Translations under genes and position numbers: made by a program
Virus record (IMG/VR): IMGVR_UViG_3300020448_000415
Span: 1-22,664 of that record
DNA length: 22,664 bases
Origin: a virus
Reading direction: 5' to 3' (one strand)
Part shown: positions 1-7,791 of the stretch, piece by piece
Layout: every line of letters begins with the position of its first letter
Position numbering within the stretch: position 1 is the stretch's first letter
Notes under the pieces: model-generated
Database searches by the model: none
Told to the model about the DNA's origin: nothing
What the model saw: the letters and a program-made list of their open reading frames with translations, nothing else

Positions 1-1741
1 TGCTCAAGCACTCCTCGCAAATATGGCAGGTTTTTATGCTTCTTACCACGGTTCGGAAGGTCTGAAAAGAATAGCAACCAGAGTATTAAAATATAGGCAA
101 GTGCTATTAACAGCATTGAAATGGATTGGAATAGAGGTTGATGAGTCTGAAGGATTTGATACTGTTAGATTTAAAAGTTTCCTTGCCTTAGAAGGATTCA
201 ATGTTAGATACGAAGACGGTTGGACATTGATAACCTTAGATGAGTGTACCACAGAAGAGGAATTAAAGCAACTGATTTGGTCTCAACAAGATTTGATTAA
301 TAGATTTGATACTATTGAACACGTTATAGAATCAGTAGGACATTACAAATGGTTTTCTACTCCAGAAAGAAAGAGACCTTGGTTAACTCAAGAAGTATTT
401 AATAAGTATCATAGTGAAACTGATATGATGAGATATATCTATGAGTTATCATCTAAAGACTTTTCATTAGTAAATGGTATGATGCCACTTGGTAGTTGTA
501 CTATGAAACTAAATGCAGCATCAGAACTGATGCCTGTATCATGGGAAAGTATTAATAACATACATCCATTTGCACCATTATCTCAAACTTTGGGATATCA
601 AAAAATTATGGATGATTTAAAAGAATGGTTATGTAATATTACAGGGTTTGATTCTATATCATTACAACCTAATGCAGGATCTCAGGGTGAGTATGCAGGA
701 CTGTTAGCAATCAGAGAATATCATATGAGTATAGGTGAGAATAAAAGAAAGGTATGTCTTATTCCAGAGAGTGCACATGGAACTAACGGTGCTAGTGCAG
801 TCATGGCAGGTATGAAAGTAGTTCCTATCAAATGTGATGACGATGGTAACATTGATATGGCAGACCTAGAGAAACAGGCAACTATGAATATATTTGAGTT
901 ATCATGTTGTATGGTTACATATCCATCTACTCATGGTGTATTTGAATCTACTATAAAAGATATCTGTAGGATAGTTCATGAGTGTGGTGGTCAGGTATAT
1001 CTAGATGGTGCAAATATGAATGCACAGGTAGGACTAGCAAAACCAGGTGAGTTTGGTGCAGATGTAATGCATCTAAATTTACATAAGACATTTTGTATTC
1101 CTCATGGAGGTGGAGGTCCTGGCGTAGGTCCTATAGGTGTAGCAAAACATCTGACCCCTTACGTAGAACAGAAAGTATCAGCAGCACCTCAAGGTAGTGC
1201 ATCTATCTTACCTATTAGTTGGATGTATATAAGGATGATGGGTGGAGACGGTTTAAGACATGCTACAGAGGTAGCATTATTAAATGCAAACTGGTTAGCA
1301 CATAAGATAGATGATTCATTTAAAGTATTATACAAAGGAAATAATAATAGGGTAGCACATGAGTGTATCTTTGACTGTCGTAACTTACCAGTAACAGCAG
1401 AGGATATTGCTAAGAGACTTATGGATTATGGTTTCCATGCACCTACACTATCATGGCCAGTTCTAGGAACTATGATGGTAGAACCAACAGAGTCTGAATC
1501 ACTGGATGAGTTACAAAGGTTTGTTGATGCTATGGACAAAATAAGAAGAGAGATGTATACTGTTCCTGAGATAGTAAAGAATGCTCCACATACAGAATCA
1601 GAAGTCTGTGGTCAGTGGACACATGCATATACAAGAGAAGAAGCATGTTTCCCTAATCATCCAAGGAAGAAATTCTGGGCAACAGTAAGCCGTATAGATA
1701 ACGTGTACGGTGATCGTAATCTGGTTTGTGCATGCTCTTAG
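1..1741 (+). CDS. gcvP: Glycine dehydrogenase (decarboxylating), P-protein; 5'-partial
   Basis: P-protein of the glycine cleavage system: PLP-dependent decarboxylation of glycine with transfer of the aminomethyl group to lipoyl H-protein. The frame is open from the window edge (codons from position 2), and residues before the first ATG (position 23) already match the family (AQALLANMAGFYASYHG), so the gene starts upstream. About 580 residues are seen of a usual 950-980. The PLP-lysine motif LNLHKTFCIPHGGGGPG is intact (Lys codon 1085-1087), as are the SAHGTNGASAVMAGM segment and the family C-terminus DNVYGDRNLVC, which ends in two cysteines. In the Synechocystis enzyme a C-terminal cysteine takes part in redox control; whether that applies here is inference. 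Codons are AT-rich like the neighbouring phage genes. No genes for T-, H- or L-protein are visible, so host partners would be needed. Confidence 0.95.
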   Translation, partial: AQALLANMAGFYASYHGSEGLKRIATRVLKYRQVLLTALKWIGIEVDESEGFDTVRFKSFLALEGFNVRYEDGWTLITLDECTTEEELKQLIWSQQDLINRFDTIEHVIESVGHYKWFSTPERKRPWLTQEVFNKYHSETDMMRYIYELSSKDFSLVNGMMPLGSCTMKLNAASELMPVSWESINNIHPFAPLSQTLGYQKIMDDLKEWLCNITGFDSISLQPNAGSQGEYAGLLAIREYHMSIGENKRKVCLIPESAHGTNGASAVMAGMKVVPIKCDDDGNIDMADLEKQATMNIFELSCCMVTYPSTHGVFESTIKDICRIVHECGGQVYLDGANMNAQVGLAKPGEFGADVMHLNLHKTFCIPHGGGGPGVGPIGVAKHLTPYVEQKVSAAPQGSASILPISWMYIRMMGGDGLRHATEVALLNANWLAHKIDDSFKVLYKGNNNRVAHECIFDCRNLPVTAEDIAKRLMDYGFHAPTLSWPVLGTMMVEPTESESLDELQRFVDAMDKIRREMYTVPEIVKNAPHTESEVCGQWTHAYTREEACFPNHPRKKFWATVSRIDNVYGDRNLVCACS

Positions 1742-1765
1742 ACAGTTTACAAAGTGTCCACTATG

Positions 1766-1795
1766 TTGACCATCAGCATATAGACTTGCTATAAT
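1766..1795 (+). promoter_or_regulatory. Sigma70-type promoter for the cobT-like/pebS/pcyA operon
   Basis: A -35 box TTGACC (1766-1771) and a perfect -10 box TATAAT (1790-1795) are separated by 18 nt. They lie in the 77-nt gap between gcvP and the next gene, whose ATG is at 1819. This is consistent with early or middle transcription by the host sigma70-like RNA polymerase. Confidence 0.75.
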
Positions 1796-1818
1796 AATTA
1801 CATAAGACACGAAAGCAC

Positions 1819-3984
1819 ATGACAACAGACATCAACCAAGAAGTAAAAGGAACACTTGCTAGACTACTAGCAACAGAGAATCTAACAGTTGAGCACCGTA
1901 AAGTGTCTACAGCATTCTTTGATGTTGAGAAGAGACTTCTTTGCTTACCTATCTGGAAGACTGCTTCTAACACAGTATACGACCTTCTAGTAGGACACGA
2001 AGTAGGTCACGCTCTATACACACCAAACGCTAGACCTGACGGTGTTAACAAATCTTTCCTTAATGTTCTAGAGGATGTAAGAATAGAGAAGTTAATGAGA
2101 CAGACATATCCAGGTCTTAAGAAAACTTTCTTCGCAGGTTATGCTGAGTTATGGAGAGATGATTTCTTTGGTGTTGCAAACGATGATATAAACGAACTTG
2201 CTTTTATTGATCGTATCAACCTATTCTACAAAGGATGCTATGACATGGAGTTTACTGCAGAAGAGCAAGTATATGTAAATCGTGCAGGTGCAACAAAAAC
2301 TTTTGAAGAAGTTATTGAGTTAGCAAAAGAATTATATGATCTAATGGAAGAGAAGGAGCAAGAGAAACTAGAAGAGTTATCACAGGAACAGGAACAGCAA
2401 GACTTAGAAATCACTGACGATGAGAGAGAGTTAACTCCAACTAATGAAGAGACTCCTAGTGATTCAGACGAGATTGAATCTGATAAGTCTCCAAAGTCTG
2501 CTCAAGAACTTAGTGATGAGATTGATGAAGCACTAGACGAACTAATGAGTGGAAAGTATGGTTCAGATGAAGGCACTGTTAATGAGACAGAAGCAATGAC
2601 AGACAAAGCATTCCAAAAAGCATGTGAGCAACTAATTGATGAAGATGCTAAGGAGTGGGTTTATCTTGATTTACCTAAACTAGACCTAGACAAGTACATC
2701 AAACCTGCTAAAGAAATCAAAGACGAATTATTCTACTGGTTCAATGGTCAAGCACATTCATCTGAGGGTGCACAAGAAAGACATATGGAGAACCTAGACA
2801 ATGCTATCAAAAAGTATTTCGCATTCAAAAAGTCTTCAAACAAGACTGTTAACTATCTTGTAAAACAGTTTGAAATGAAGAAGTCTGCAGAGAATTACAA
2901 GAGAGCAGCAACTGCCAAGACAGGTGTTATCGATACAAACTCTCTTCACAAATACAAGTTGACTGAAGACATCTTCAAGAAAATTACTGTTGTCCCAGAT
3001 GGTAAGAATCATGGTCTTGTAATGTATCTTGACTGGTCTGGTTCTATGTCTTGGACTCTCCTTGATACACTTAAGCAAGTTTACAACCTAGTTTGGTTCT
3101 GTAAGAAAGTAAACATACCATTCAGAGTTTATGGATTTGCAAGTGGTTACTACGGTAGATATGGTTCACACAGCAACATTCATGAGTGCATGGTCAATCC
3201 AGATAATAATACACTAGCAATCGGTGATGACATTAGATTACTAGAGTTCTTATCTTCACAGCAAAGAACTAAAGAACTAGAAGAGTCAATGAAGTATCTA
3301 TTCCTTCAAGCAAGTTCTTTTCACAATAGTTACCTACAGTATTACACTCCTCTTGGATTAGGTGGAACTCCATTAGCAGAAGCATTATATGCTGCACGTC
3401 AATTAGTTGACAGACTAAAGGCACAAGAGAAAGTATCTAAGGTTAATGTTATATGCTTAACTGATGGTGAATCTCAACCAATGAGTTATATTCACAAATC
3501 AGAGTATGAGTATAATCATGGTGAACTAACTTCTAGATGTCTAGCATCTCAGTATGGTAAATTATTCTTCTTACGTGACAAACAAACTGGTTATACAAAG
3601 AAGATCACTAACACTTCATACAATACTACTGCTCAGATAGTAGGATTCCTTAGAGAAATTACAAACTATAACTGGGTAGGTATTCGTCTATGTAGTAAGG
3701 GTGAAGCAAATCGTATGTTCAGAGAGTATTCTCTTGACAAGTATGAGAAACTAGATAAGCAATGGAGAAAAGAGCGTTTCGCATCTATCAAAAATGACTG
3801 TGGATTTACTGAAGCATTCTTTATGCCAGATAGAGGTAACGGTGAAGATACCCAAGACCTTGAAGTAAAACAGAAAGGTGAAGTTGCAACAAGAGCAGAA
3901 CTAGGACGTGCATTCAAAAAGCACATGAATTCTAAGATGACAAACAAGACTGTTCTTAATAGATTCATAGATCAAATAGCATGA
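1819..3984 (+). CDS. CobT-like VWA-domain protein with N-terminal HEXXH motif
   Basis: A 721-aa protein in three parts. The N-terminus (1 to about 180) carries a zincin-type motif HEVGH at residues 60-64, followed by NVLEDVRIE with Glu85 as a possible third zinc ligand. The middle (about 190-270) is very acidic and Glu-rich. The C-terminal von Willebrand A domain has a full MIDAS set: DWSGSMS at 405-411, GGTP at 515-518 and LTDGE with Asp549. An acidic linker before a C-terminal VWA domain is also the plan of CobT, the partner of the AAA+ ATPase CobS in aerobic cobaltochelatase, and cobS lies at 5736. VWA proteins paired with MoxR-type ATPases form remodelling complexes. The HEXXH domain makes a peptidase or adaptor role possible; activity is unproven. 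It is the first gene of its operon, and its stop overlaps the pebS start (ATGA). Confidence 0.85.
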   Translation: MTTDINQEVKGTLARLLATENLTVEHRKVSTAFFDVEKRLLCLPIWKTASNTVYDLLVGHEVGHALYTPNARPDGVNKSFLNVLEDVRIEKLMRQTYPGLKKTFFAGYAELWRDDFFGVANDDINELAFIDRINLFYKGCYDMEFTAEEQVYVNRAGATKTFEEVIELAKELYDLMEEKEQEKLEELSQEQEQQDLEITDDERELTPTNEETPSDSDEIESDKSPKSAQELSDEIDEALDELMSGKYGSDEGTVNETEAMTDKAFQKACEQLIDEDAKEWVYLDLPKLDLDKYIKPAKEIKDELFYWFNGQAHSSEGAQERHMENLDNAIKKYFAFKKSSNKTVNYLVKQFEMKKSAENYKRAATAKTGVIDTNSLHKYKLTEDIFKKITVVPDGKNHGLVMYLDWSGSMSWTLLDTLKQVYNLVWFCKKVNIPFRVYGFASGYYGRYGSHSNIHECMVNPDNNTLAIGDDIRLLEFLSSQQRTKELEESMKYLFLQASSFHNSYLQYYTPLGLGGTPLAEALYAARQLVDRLKAQEKVSKVNVICLTDGESQPMSYIHKSEYEYNHGELTSRCLASQYGKLFFLRDKQTGYTKKITNTSYNTTAQIVGFLREITNYNWVGIRLCSKGEANRMFREYSLDKYEKLDKQWRKERFASIKNDCGFTEAFFMPDRGNGEDTQDLEVKQKGEVATRAELGRAFKKHMNSKMTNKTVLNRFIDQIA

Positions 3985-4604
3985 ACCTCTGGAAAAATTA
4001 TCAGGAAGCGGTCTTCGAGACGTTTCCTGATTTAACTTTTGAAAAACAACATGTTCACTGGATTAATAAACGAGGAGTAAACCTTACTGCTGATTTGTAC
4101 AGTGGAAAACATTTTATTAAATCTAGACACGTTGATATATGGGATGAGAAAATAAATATCCATAACAATGTGATCTATCCTAAGACTGGACATAACCTAC
4201 CATGTTTCGGTATGGACTTGATGGGATTCTTTGAGAAGAAAGTTATAATAGTATTTGACTTCCAACATCCTGTAGAAAAATATCTTTTATCTATACCTGA
4301 CTTACCTAAAGCAGAAGGAACATATAGATTTTTTGAACCAGGTAATCATTTTTCTGAAAACATATATGTAAAGTATTGCACTATGAGTGAGGTGGATGAT
4401 CATCTACCTATGTTTAAAAAATATCTATCTGTATATAAAAAGATGTTAGATGATGCACAACCTACTGGGGAAGATACTAGTTTATATAATGACTTCGATA
4501 AGTATATGATTAAACTAGACCCTATCTCAGGTTATCTATCTAATAGTTTTGGTAAAGAAGAATCAGAGAAATTAATCAAGGAGTTCTTTTTCAGTTATGC
4601 ATAA
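3981..4604 (+). CDS. pebS: Phycoerythrobilin synthase (ferredoxin-dependent bilin reductase)
   Basis: Reduces biliverdin IXalpha to phycoerythrobilin in two ferredoxin-dependent two-electron steps; PebS is a cyanophage enzyme that replaces host PebA plus PebB. As I recall the P-SSM2 PebS sequence, this protein follows it over nearly its whole length: NYQEAVFETFP near the start, YPKTG.NLPCFGMDLM, VIIVFDFQHP, YRFFEPGNHFS and the C-terminal EFFFSY. The two catalytic aspartates are conserved as Asp79 (GMDL) and Asp180 (KLDP), 101 residues apart as in PebS (Asp105/Asp206). At 207 aa it lacks the roughly 20-residue N-terminal extension of the P-SSM2 protein (233 aa). It overlaps the preceding gene by 4 nt and pcyA by 8 nt, so the operon is probably translationally coupled. 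Confidence 0.92.
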   Translation: MNLWKNYQEAVFETFPDLTFEKQHVHWINKRGVNLTADLYSGKHFIKSRHVDIWDEKINIHNNVIYPKTGHNLPCFGMDLMGFFEKKVIIVFDFQHPVEKYLLSIPDLPKAEGTYRFFEPGNHFSENIYVKYCTMSEVDDHLPMFKKYLSVYKKMLDDAQPTGEDTSLYNDFDKYMIKLDPISGYLSNSFGKEESEKLIKEFFFSYA

Positions 4605-5277
4605 TTTAAACCAAGACGTAGCAGTATTATTAGCATATTGTATGCAAGACTTTGAGGGTGTAAAACCTTTAGAGTGTCCTATACCCGAAGTAAAAAAGGA
4701 TGATCTTAAGATTAGGAATACAATGTATAGTACTCCTAAACTTAGAAAGATACATTTAGAATTAGCAGAATTAAAAGCATTAAAGATATTGCATTGTGTA
4801 TTCTTTCCTGACCCTCATTATAATTTACCTATCTTTGGATGTGACATTGTTGCTACTGATAAAACAGTTACTGCTGCTATAGTTGATGTGTCACCTGTAA
4901 AAGGATTTGAAGACTGGGATAAGATTAGAGAAATTAGTAATGCTTTTGAGTTTAGTGAGACTAGAACTATACCTGCGTGGGGTGATGGAGTATTCTCTCC
5001 CTATGCTAAGTTTATGCGTTTAAGTAAAGACAAAGATATATCAAACTTCTATGTTCTTTTAATAAACTATCTAAAAGTATATTGTGATATGGTAGATAAA
5101 GTTGAAAAGGATGACAACTGGATTATGACTATGCTAAGATATGATGACCAGATACATTATTGTAAGCAACAAAAAAAGAATGACAAAACTCGTGCCATTC
5201 TTGAAAAATTATTTGATAAGGACTGGGCAAACAATTACATAGATAATGTATTATTTGACCTTCCTAGGATTAAATAG
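4597..5277 (+). CDS. pcyA: Phycocyanobilin:ferredoxin oxidoreductase
   Basis: Four-electron reduction of biliverdin IXalpha to phycocyanobilin using ferredoxin. PcyA signatures are clear: YSTPKLRKIHLELA, ILHCVFFPDP, LPIFGCDIVA, VDVSPV, and the C-terminal block QIHYCKQQKKNDKTR followed by VLFD. The active-site trio of Synechocystis PcyA (Glu76, His88, Asp105) aligns to Glu55, His66 and Asp83. At 226 aa it is slightly shorter than the host enzyme (about 245), mostly at the N-terminus. It begins 8 nt inside the end of pebS. No heme oxygenase is present in this window, so biliverdin must come from the host or from a phage gene elsewhere. The last 27 nt overlap a minus-strand small gene. Confidence 0.95.
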   Translation: MHNLNQDVAVLLAYCMQDFEGVKPLECPIPEVKKDDLKIRNTMYSTPKLRKIHLELAELKALKILHCVFFPDPHYNLPIFGCDIVATDKTVTAAIVDVSPVKGFEDWDKIREISNAFEFSETRTIPAWGDGVFSPYAKFMRLSKDKDISNFYVLLINYLKVYCDMVDKVEKDDNWIMTMLRYDDQIHYCKQQKKNDKTRAILEKLFDKDWANNYIDNVLFDLPRIK

Positions 5278-5427
5278 ATTCCAGTTCTTATTAAAGATTA
5301 CATCTATGTAGACCCACTTTGCATAGTGAACTCCACGATAACACAGTAGGGCAAAGACCCTCTCTGGATTATGAATTTCTGGATCGTATTCTGGAACATC
5401 TGGGATCTTCCAATTAATTTGTAACAT
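5251..5427 (-). CDS. Small protein of unknown function, antisense to the pcyA 3' end
   Basis: A 58-aa reading frame on the minus strand, starting MLQINWKIPDVPEYD and ending NPRKVK. I chose it because a strong Shine-Dalgarno (GGAGGT, complement of 5436-5441) sits 8 nt before its ATG at 5427, and because it fills a gap otherwise empty of genes. It is rich in aromatic residues (several Trp and Tyr), with no signal peptide or obvious membrane segment. It converges with pcyA and overlaps its last 27 nt. I do not recognise a family. The longer minus-strand frame at 5304-5495 is in another register and lacks such a ribosome site. Confidence 0.6.
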   Translation of the reverse strand: MLQINWKIPDVPEYDPEIHNPERVFALLCYRGVHYAKWVYIDVIFNKNWNLFNPRKVK

Positions 5428-5499
5428 TTGTCTTTACCTCCTGTAACATTATTTAGTGTTCGGAGATCCTCACAAAACCGTTCAAGCAAACACACTTTT

Positions 5500-5667
5500 A
5501 TGAAAACTACTAAATGGTCTGCTTATATTCTATTAGCATCTAATAGATTAACTAAAGTAGAATTTACAACTGAATCAAATTTAAGAGAAGACGCAGAACA
5601 AAGATGTAAAGCGATGTATGGGGTAAGTGATATCAGACAGCTTAAAAGAGAGTGGACAGTTAAATAA
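5500..5667 (+). CDS. Small hypothetical protein
   Basis: A 55-aa protein from the ATG at 5500 (MKTTKWSAYILL...). The frame is open further upstream to 5428, but those residues overlap the leader of the minus-strand gene and look non-coding (Ser/Arg-rich), so I prefer the internal ATG. The N-terminal part looks like a beta strand and the rest is charged and probably helical (DAEQRCKAMYG, DIRQLKREW). There is no clear Shine-Dalgarno, which is common in this window. Function unknown. The cobS promoter lies directly downstream. Confidence 0.55.
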   Translation: MKTTKWSAYILLASNRLTKVEFTTESNLREDAEQRCKAMYGVSDIRQLKREWTVK

Positions 5668-5681
5668 CTGTACCAGGTGGC

Positions 5682-5710
5682 TTGCAAGTGATATAATTTG
5701 TGTGTATAAT
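5682..5710 (+). promoter_or_regulatory. Sigma70-type promoter for cobS and the replication operon
   Basis: TTGCAA (5682-5687), a 17-nt spacer and a perfect TATAAT (5705-5710), 25 nt upstream of the cobS ATG. A second TATAAT lies in the spacer (5692-5697). This is the last obvious promoter before gp45, gp44, gp62 and regA, which follow as one tightly packed unit. Confidence 0.75.
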
Positions 5711-5735
5711 AATAGTATAAAACAAATACAAACAC

Positions 5736-6806
5736 ATGACTTTCAAAGCAATTTTCACAACAGACGATCTTCTATCATTTTTCGAGACAGGAGATATTGA
5801 TACTAACCAAGTAAAATCATTTGCAGAAAAGCACGGTGTTCAAATACAAAGTGTTACTAAGAGAATGAACAAGTTACCACAGTTCCAGAAACTTGGTCGT
5901 GGTCGTTGGAATCTTACAGCACAAGAAATACATAAAGCATTCGTAGCACCTTCTGCTAAACCTGCTGTAGATGTATCCTATGTTCCTGATAAGGATTCTT
6001 CTTTTGTTCAGTTCGGTAACTTCAATAGTCTCAAAAAGATTATATCATCTAGACTATTCTACCCTGCATTCATCACAGGTCTATCTGGTAACGGTAAGAC
6101 TTTTTCTGTAGAGCAAGCATGTGCTTCTCTAAATAGAGAACTCATTAGAGTAAACATCACTATCGAAACAGATGAAGATGATCTTATCGGTGGATTCCGT
6201 TTGAATGATGGTTCTACTGTATGGCACAACGGTCCTGTCATAGAAGCACTTGAGAGAGGTGCAGTACTTTTACTAGACGAGATTGACTTAGCATCTAACA
6301 AGATCTTATGTCTACAATCTATCCTTGAAGGTAAGGGTGTATTCCTTAAGAAAATTGGAAGATTTGTAAAACCTGCTGAAGGTTTCACAATTATAGCCAC
6401 CGCTAATACAAAAGGTAAAGGTTCAGAAGATGGTAGATTCATCGGAACCAATGTTCTTAACGAAGCATTCCTTGAGAGATTCCCAATTACTTTCGAGCAA
6501 GACTATCCTGCTGCATCTACTGAGACTAAGATACTTCTTAATCAAGGATGTCAAAAAGACTTTGCAGAGAATCTTGTCAGATGGGCAGGTGTTATCCGTA
6601 AGACATTCTTTGACGGTGGAGTAGACGAAGTTATTACAACTCGTAGACTTGTTCACATTGTTCAAGCATTCAATATCTTCAATGATAAAATGACTGCTAT
6701 CACTCACTGTGTTAATCGTTTCGATGACGATACAAAACAATCTTTCCTAGATCTTTATACAAAAGTTGACGCAGGAGAAGATTCAGAGTATAATGAAGGG
6801 GAATAA
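5736..6806 (+). CDS. cobS: CobS-like / MoxR-type AAA+ ATPase
   Basis: A 356-aa AAA+ ATPase of the CobS/MoxR group, found in nearly all T4-like cyanophages. Walker A GLSGNGKT is at 115-122, Walker B LLLDEID at 178-184, sensor 1 ATANT at 221-225, and the arginine-finger segment NEAFLERFP ends near 250. Residues 1-70 precede the ATPase and look like a small helical domain. In bacteria CobS drives cobalt insertion together with CobT and CobN. No CobN-like chelatase is visible here, but a CobT-like VWA protein lies 1.7 kb upstream, so an ATPase-VWA pair is likely. The start at 5736 follows a strong promoter. The Shine-Dalgarno is weak. A GC hairpin covers the stop codon. Confidence 0.9.
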   Translation: MTFKAIFTTDDLLSFFETGDIDTNQVKSFAEKHGVQIQSVTKRMNKLPQFQKLGRGRWNLTAQEIHKAFVAPSAKPAVDVSYVPDKDSSFVQFGNFNSLKKIISSRLFYPAFITGLSGNGKTFSVEQACASLNRELIRVNITIETDEDDLIGGFRLNDGSTVWHNGPVIEALERGAVLLLDEIDLASNKILCLQSILEGKGVFLKKIGRFVKPAEGFTIIATANTKGKGSEDGRFIGTNVLNEAFLERFPITFEQDYPAASTETKILLNQGCQKDFAENLVRWAGVIRKTFFDGGVDEVITTRRLVHIVQAFNIFNDKMTAITHCVNRFDDDTKQSFLDLYTKVDAGEDSEYNEGE

Positions 6807-6816
6807 TAAACCCCTT
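6796..6816 (+). terminator. Hairpin at the cobS stop codon, weak terminator or processing site
   Basis: AAGGGG (6796-6801) pairs with CCCCTT (6811-6816) across a 9-nt AT-rich loop, followed only by TATT. The short U-tail argues for partial termination or 3'-end stabilisation of cobS mRNA rather than a full stop. Confidence 0.4.
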
Positions 6817-6820
6817 TATT

Positions 6821-7135
6821 ATGAGGAAATACAATGAGGATGATTATCTCAAAGAGATATCTGAATACATTGCCAATACATACCGAGGTCATTATTCTGT
6901 AGGAAACGTACAGACTCTTGACCTCATTGATTCTGTTGGGGATGCTGAAGCATTCTGTAGGAGTAACGTCCTTAAGTATGCATCACGCTACGACAGAAAA
7001 GGAACAGCAAGAAAGGATATTCTAAAGATTATCCATTATGGATTACTTCTTTTACACTTTAGCGATAAAGCAGAAAGAGCAAACCAAAACATAGCAGAGA
7101 CCCCTACTGCATTCTCAGTTGATTACGACAAATGA
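6821..7135 (+). CDS. DUF3310-like small phage protein
   Basis: A 104-aa protein with the layout of the phage DUF3310 family. A helix with TLDLIDSVGDAEAFC is followed by NVLKYASRYDRKG and then DILKIIHYGLLLLHF, matching the family pattern of an acidic-aromatic helix, N..KY..R...KG and a long C-terminal helix. Some members of this family have been annotated as nucleotide kinases, but I see no P-loop here. It is the first gene after cobS, and its stop overlaps the gp45 start (ATGA), so it belongs to the replication transcript. Confidence 0.6.
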   Translation: MRKYNEDDYLKEISEYIANTYRGHYSVGNVQTLDLIDSVGDAEAFCRSNVLKYASRYDRKGTARKDILKIIHYGLLLLHFSDKAERANQNIAETPTAFSVDYDK

Positions 7136-7791
7136 TTATGATTACTAAACCCACTATTGAAATATTAAAGAACTTCTGTTCTATTAACAAGTCTCTTGTT
7201 ATTAAACCTGGTAATAGGTTAAGCACCTTGAGTATTAATAAAAATATTCTTGTCTACGCAGATGTAGAAGAACAGTTTGATTCTGAAATGTCAATCTATG
7301 ATTTATCTACATTCTTAGGTGGGTTATCTTTATTTGAAAAACCATCTATAGATACATCCAAGAGCAACTACGTAACTGTTAGCGATGCAGCAGGACGTTC
7401 TAAGACTAGATTTTTCTATGCTGACCCAGATATTATTACACAACCACCTGCGAAAGAAATTACACTTCCTAGTGTGGATGTTAATTTCAGCATTGATGCT
7501 AATACTCTTCAGCAACTTCAACGTGCTGCCTCAGTATACCAACTACCTGACTTATGTCTTTATGGTGATGGTGAGGTAATGAACTTGACTGTATGTGACA
7601 AGAAGAATGATACTTCTAATAGTTACTCAGTTGAGGTAGGAAATTCAGATTCAGAATTCTGTTATTGTTTCAGAGTTGAGAACTTAAAGTTATTACCTGG
7701 TTCTTACGATGTGTCAATAAGTAAAACTAACGTTGCACTCTTCCAAGGTAATGGGATAAAATACTTTATAGCACTAGAACCAGAATCATGA
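7132..7791 (+). CDS. 45: DNA polymerase sliding clamp gp45
   Basis: T4-type processivity clamp, a ring that tethers gp43 polymerase to DNA and in T4 also activates late transcription. The 219-aa length is close to T4 gp45 (228). The N-terminal segment TIEILKNFCSINKSLVIKPG and the strand-rich remainder ending in IKYFIALEPES fit the family, as does its position ahead of gp44 and gp62. Two in-frame ATGs exist (7132 and 7138); the first forms an ATGA overlap with the upstream gene and is preferred. The downstream gene overlaps its stop by 4 nt. Confidence 0.88.
   Translation: MIMITKPTIEILKNFCSINKSLVIKPGNRLSTLSINKNILVYADVEEQFDSEMSIYDLSTFLGGLSLFEKPSIDTSKSNYVTVSDAAGRSKTRFFYADPDIITQPPAKEITLPSVDVNFSIDANTLQQLQRAASVYQLPDLCLYGDGEVMNLTVCDKKNDTSNSYSVEVGNSDSEFCYCFRVENLKLLPGSYDVSISKTNVALFQGNGIKYFIALEPES

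Noticed and set aside
5304-5495. 63-aa minus-strand frame
   Set aside because: The frame 5251-5427 in another register has the strong Shine-Dalgarno; the two cannot both be favoured.
6059-6451. 130-aa frame on the minus strand inside cobS
   Set aside because: It lies wholly antisense to the well-supported AAA+ gene, has no ribosome site and a Ser/Pro-rich sequence typical of a shadow frame.
5736-6806. Reading cobS as proof of cobalamin synthesis
   Set aside because: Only the AAA+ subunit and a VWA protein are seen; the chelatase subunit and other pathway genes are absent from the window.
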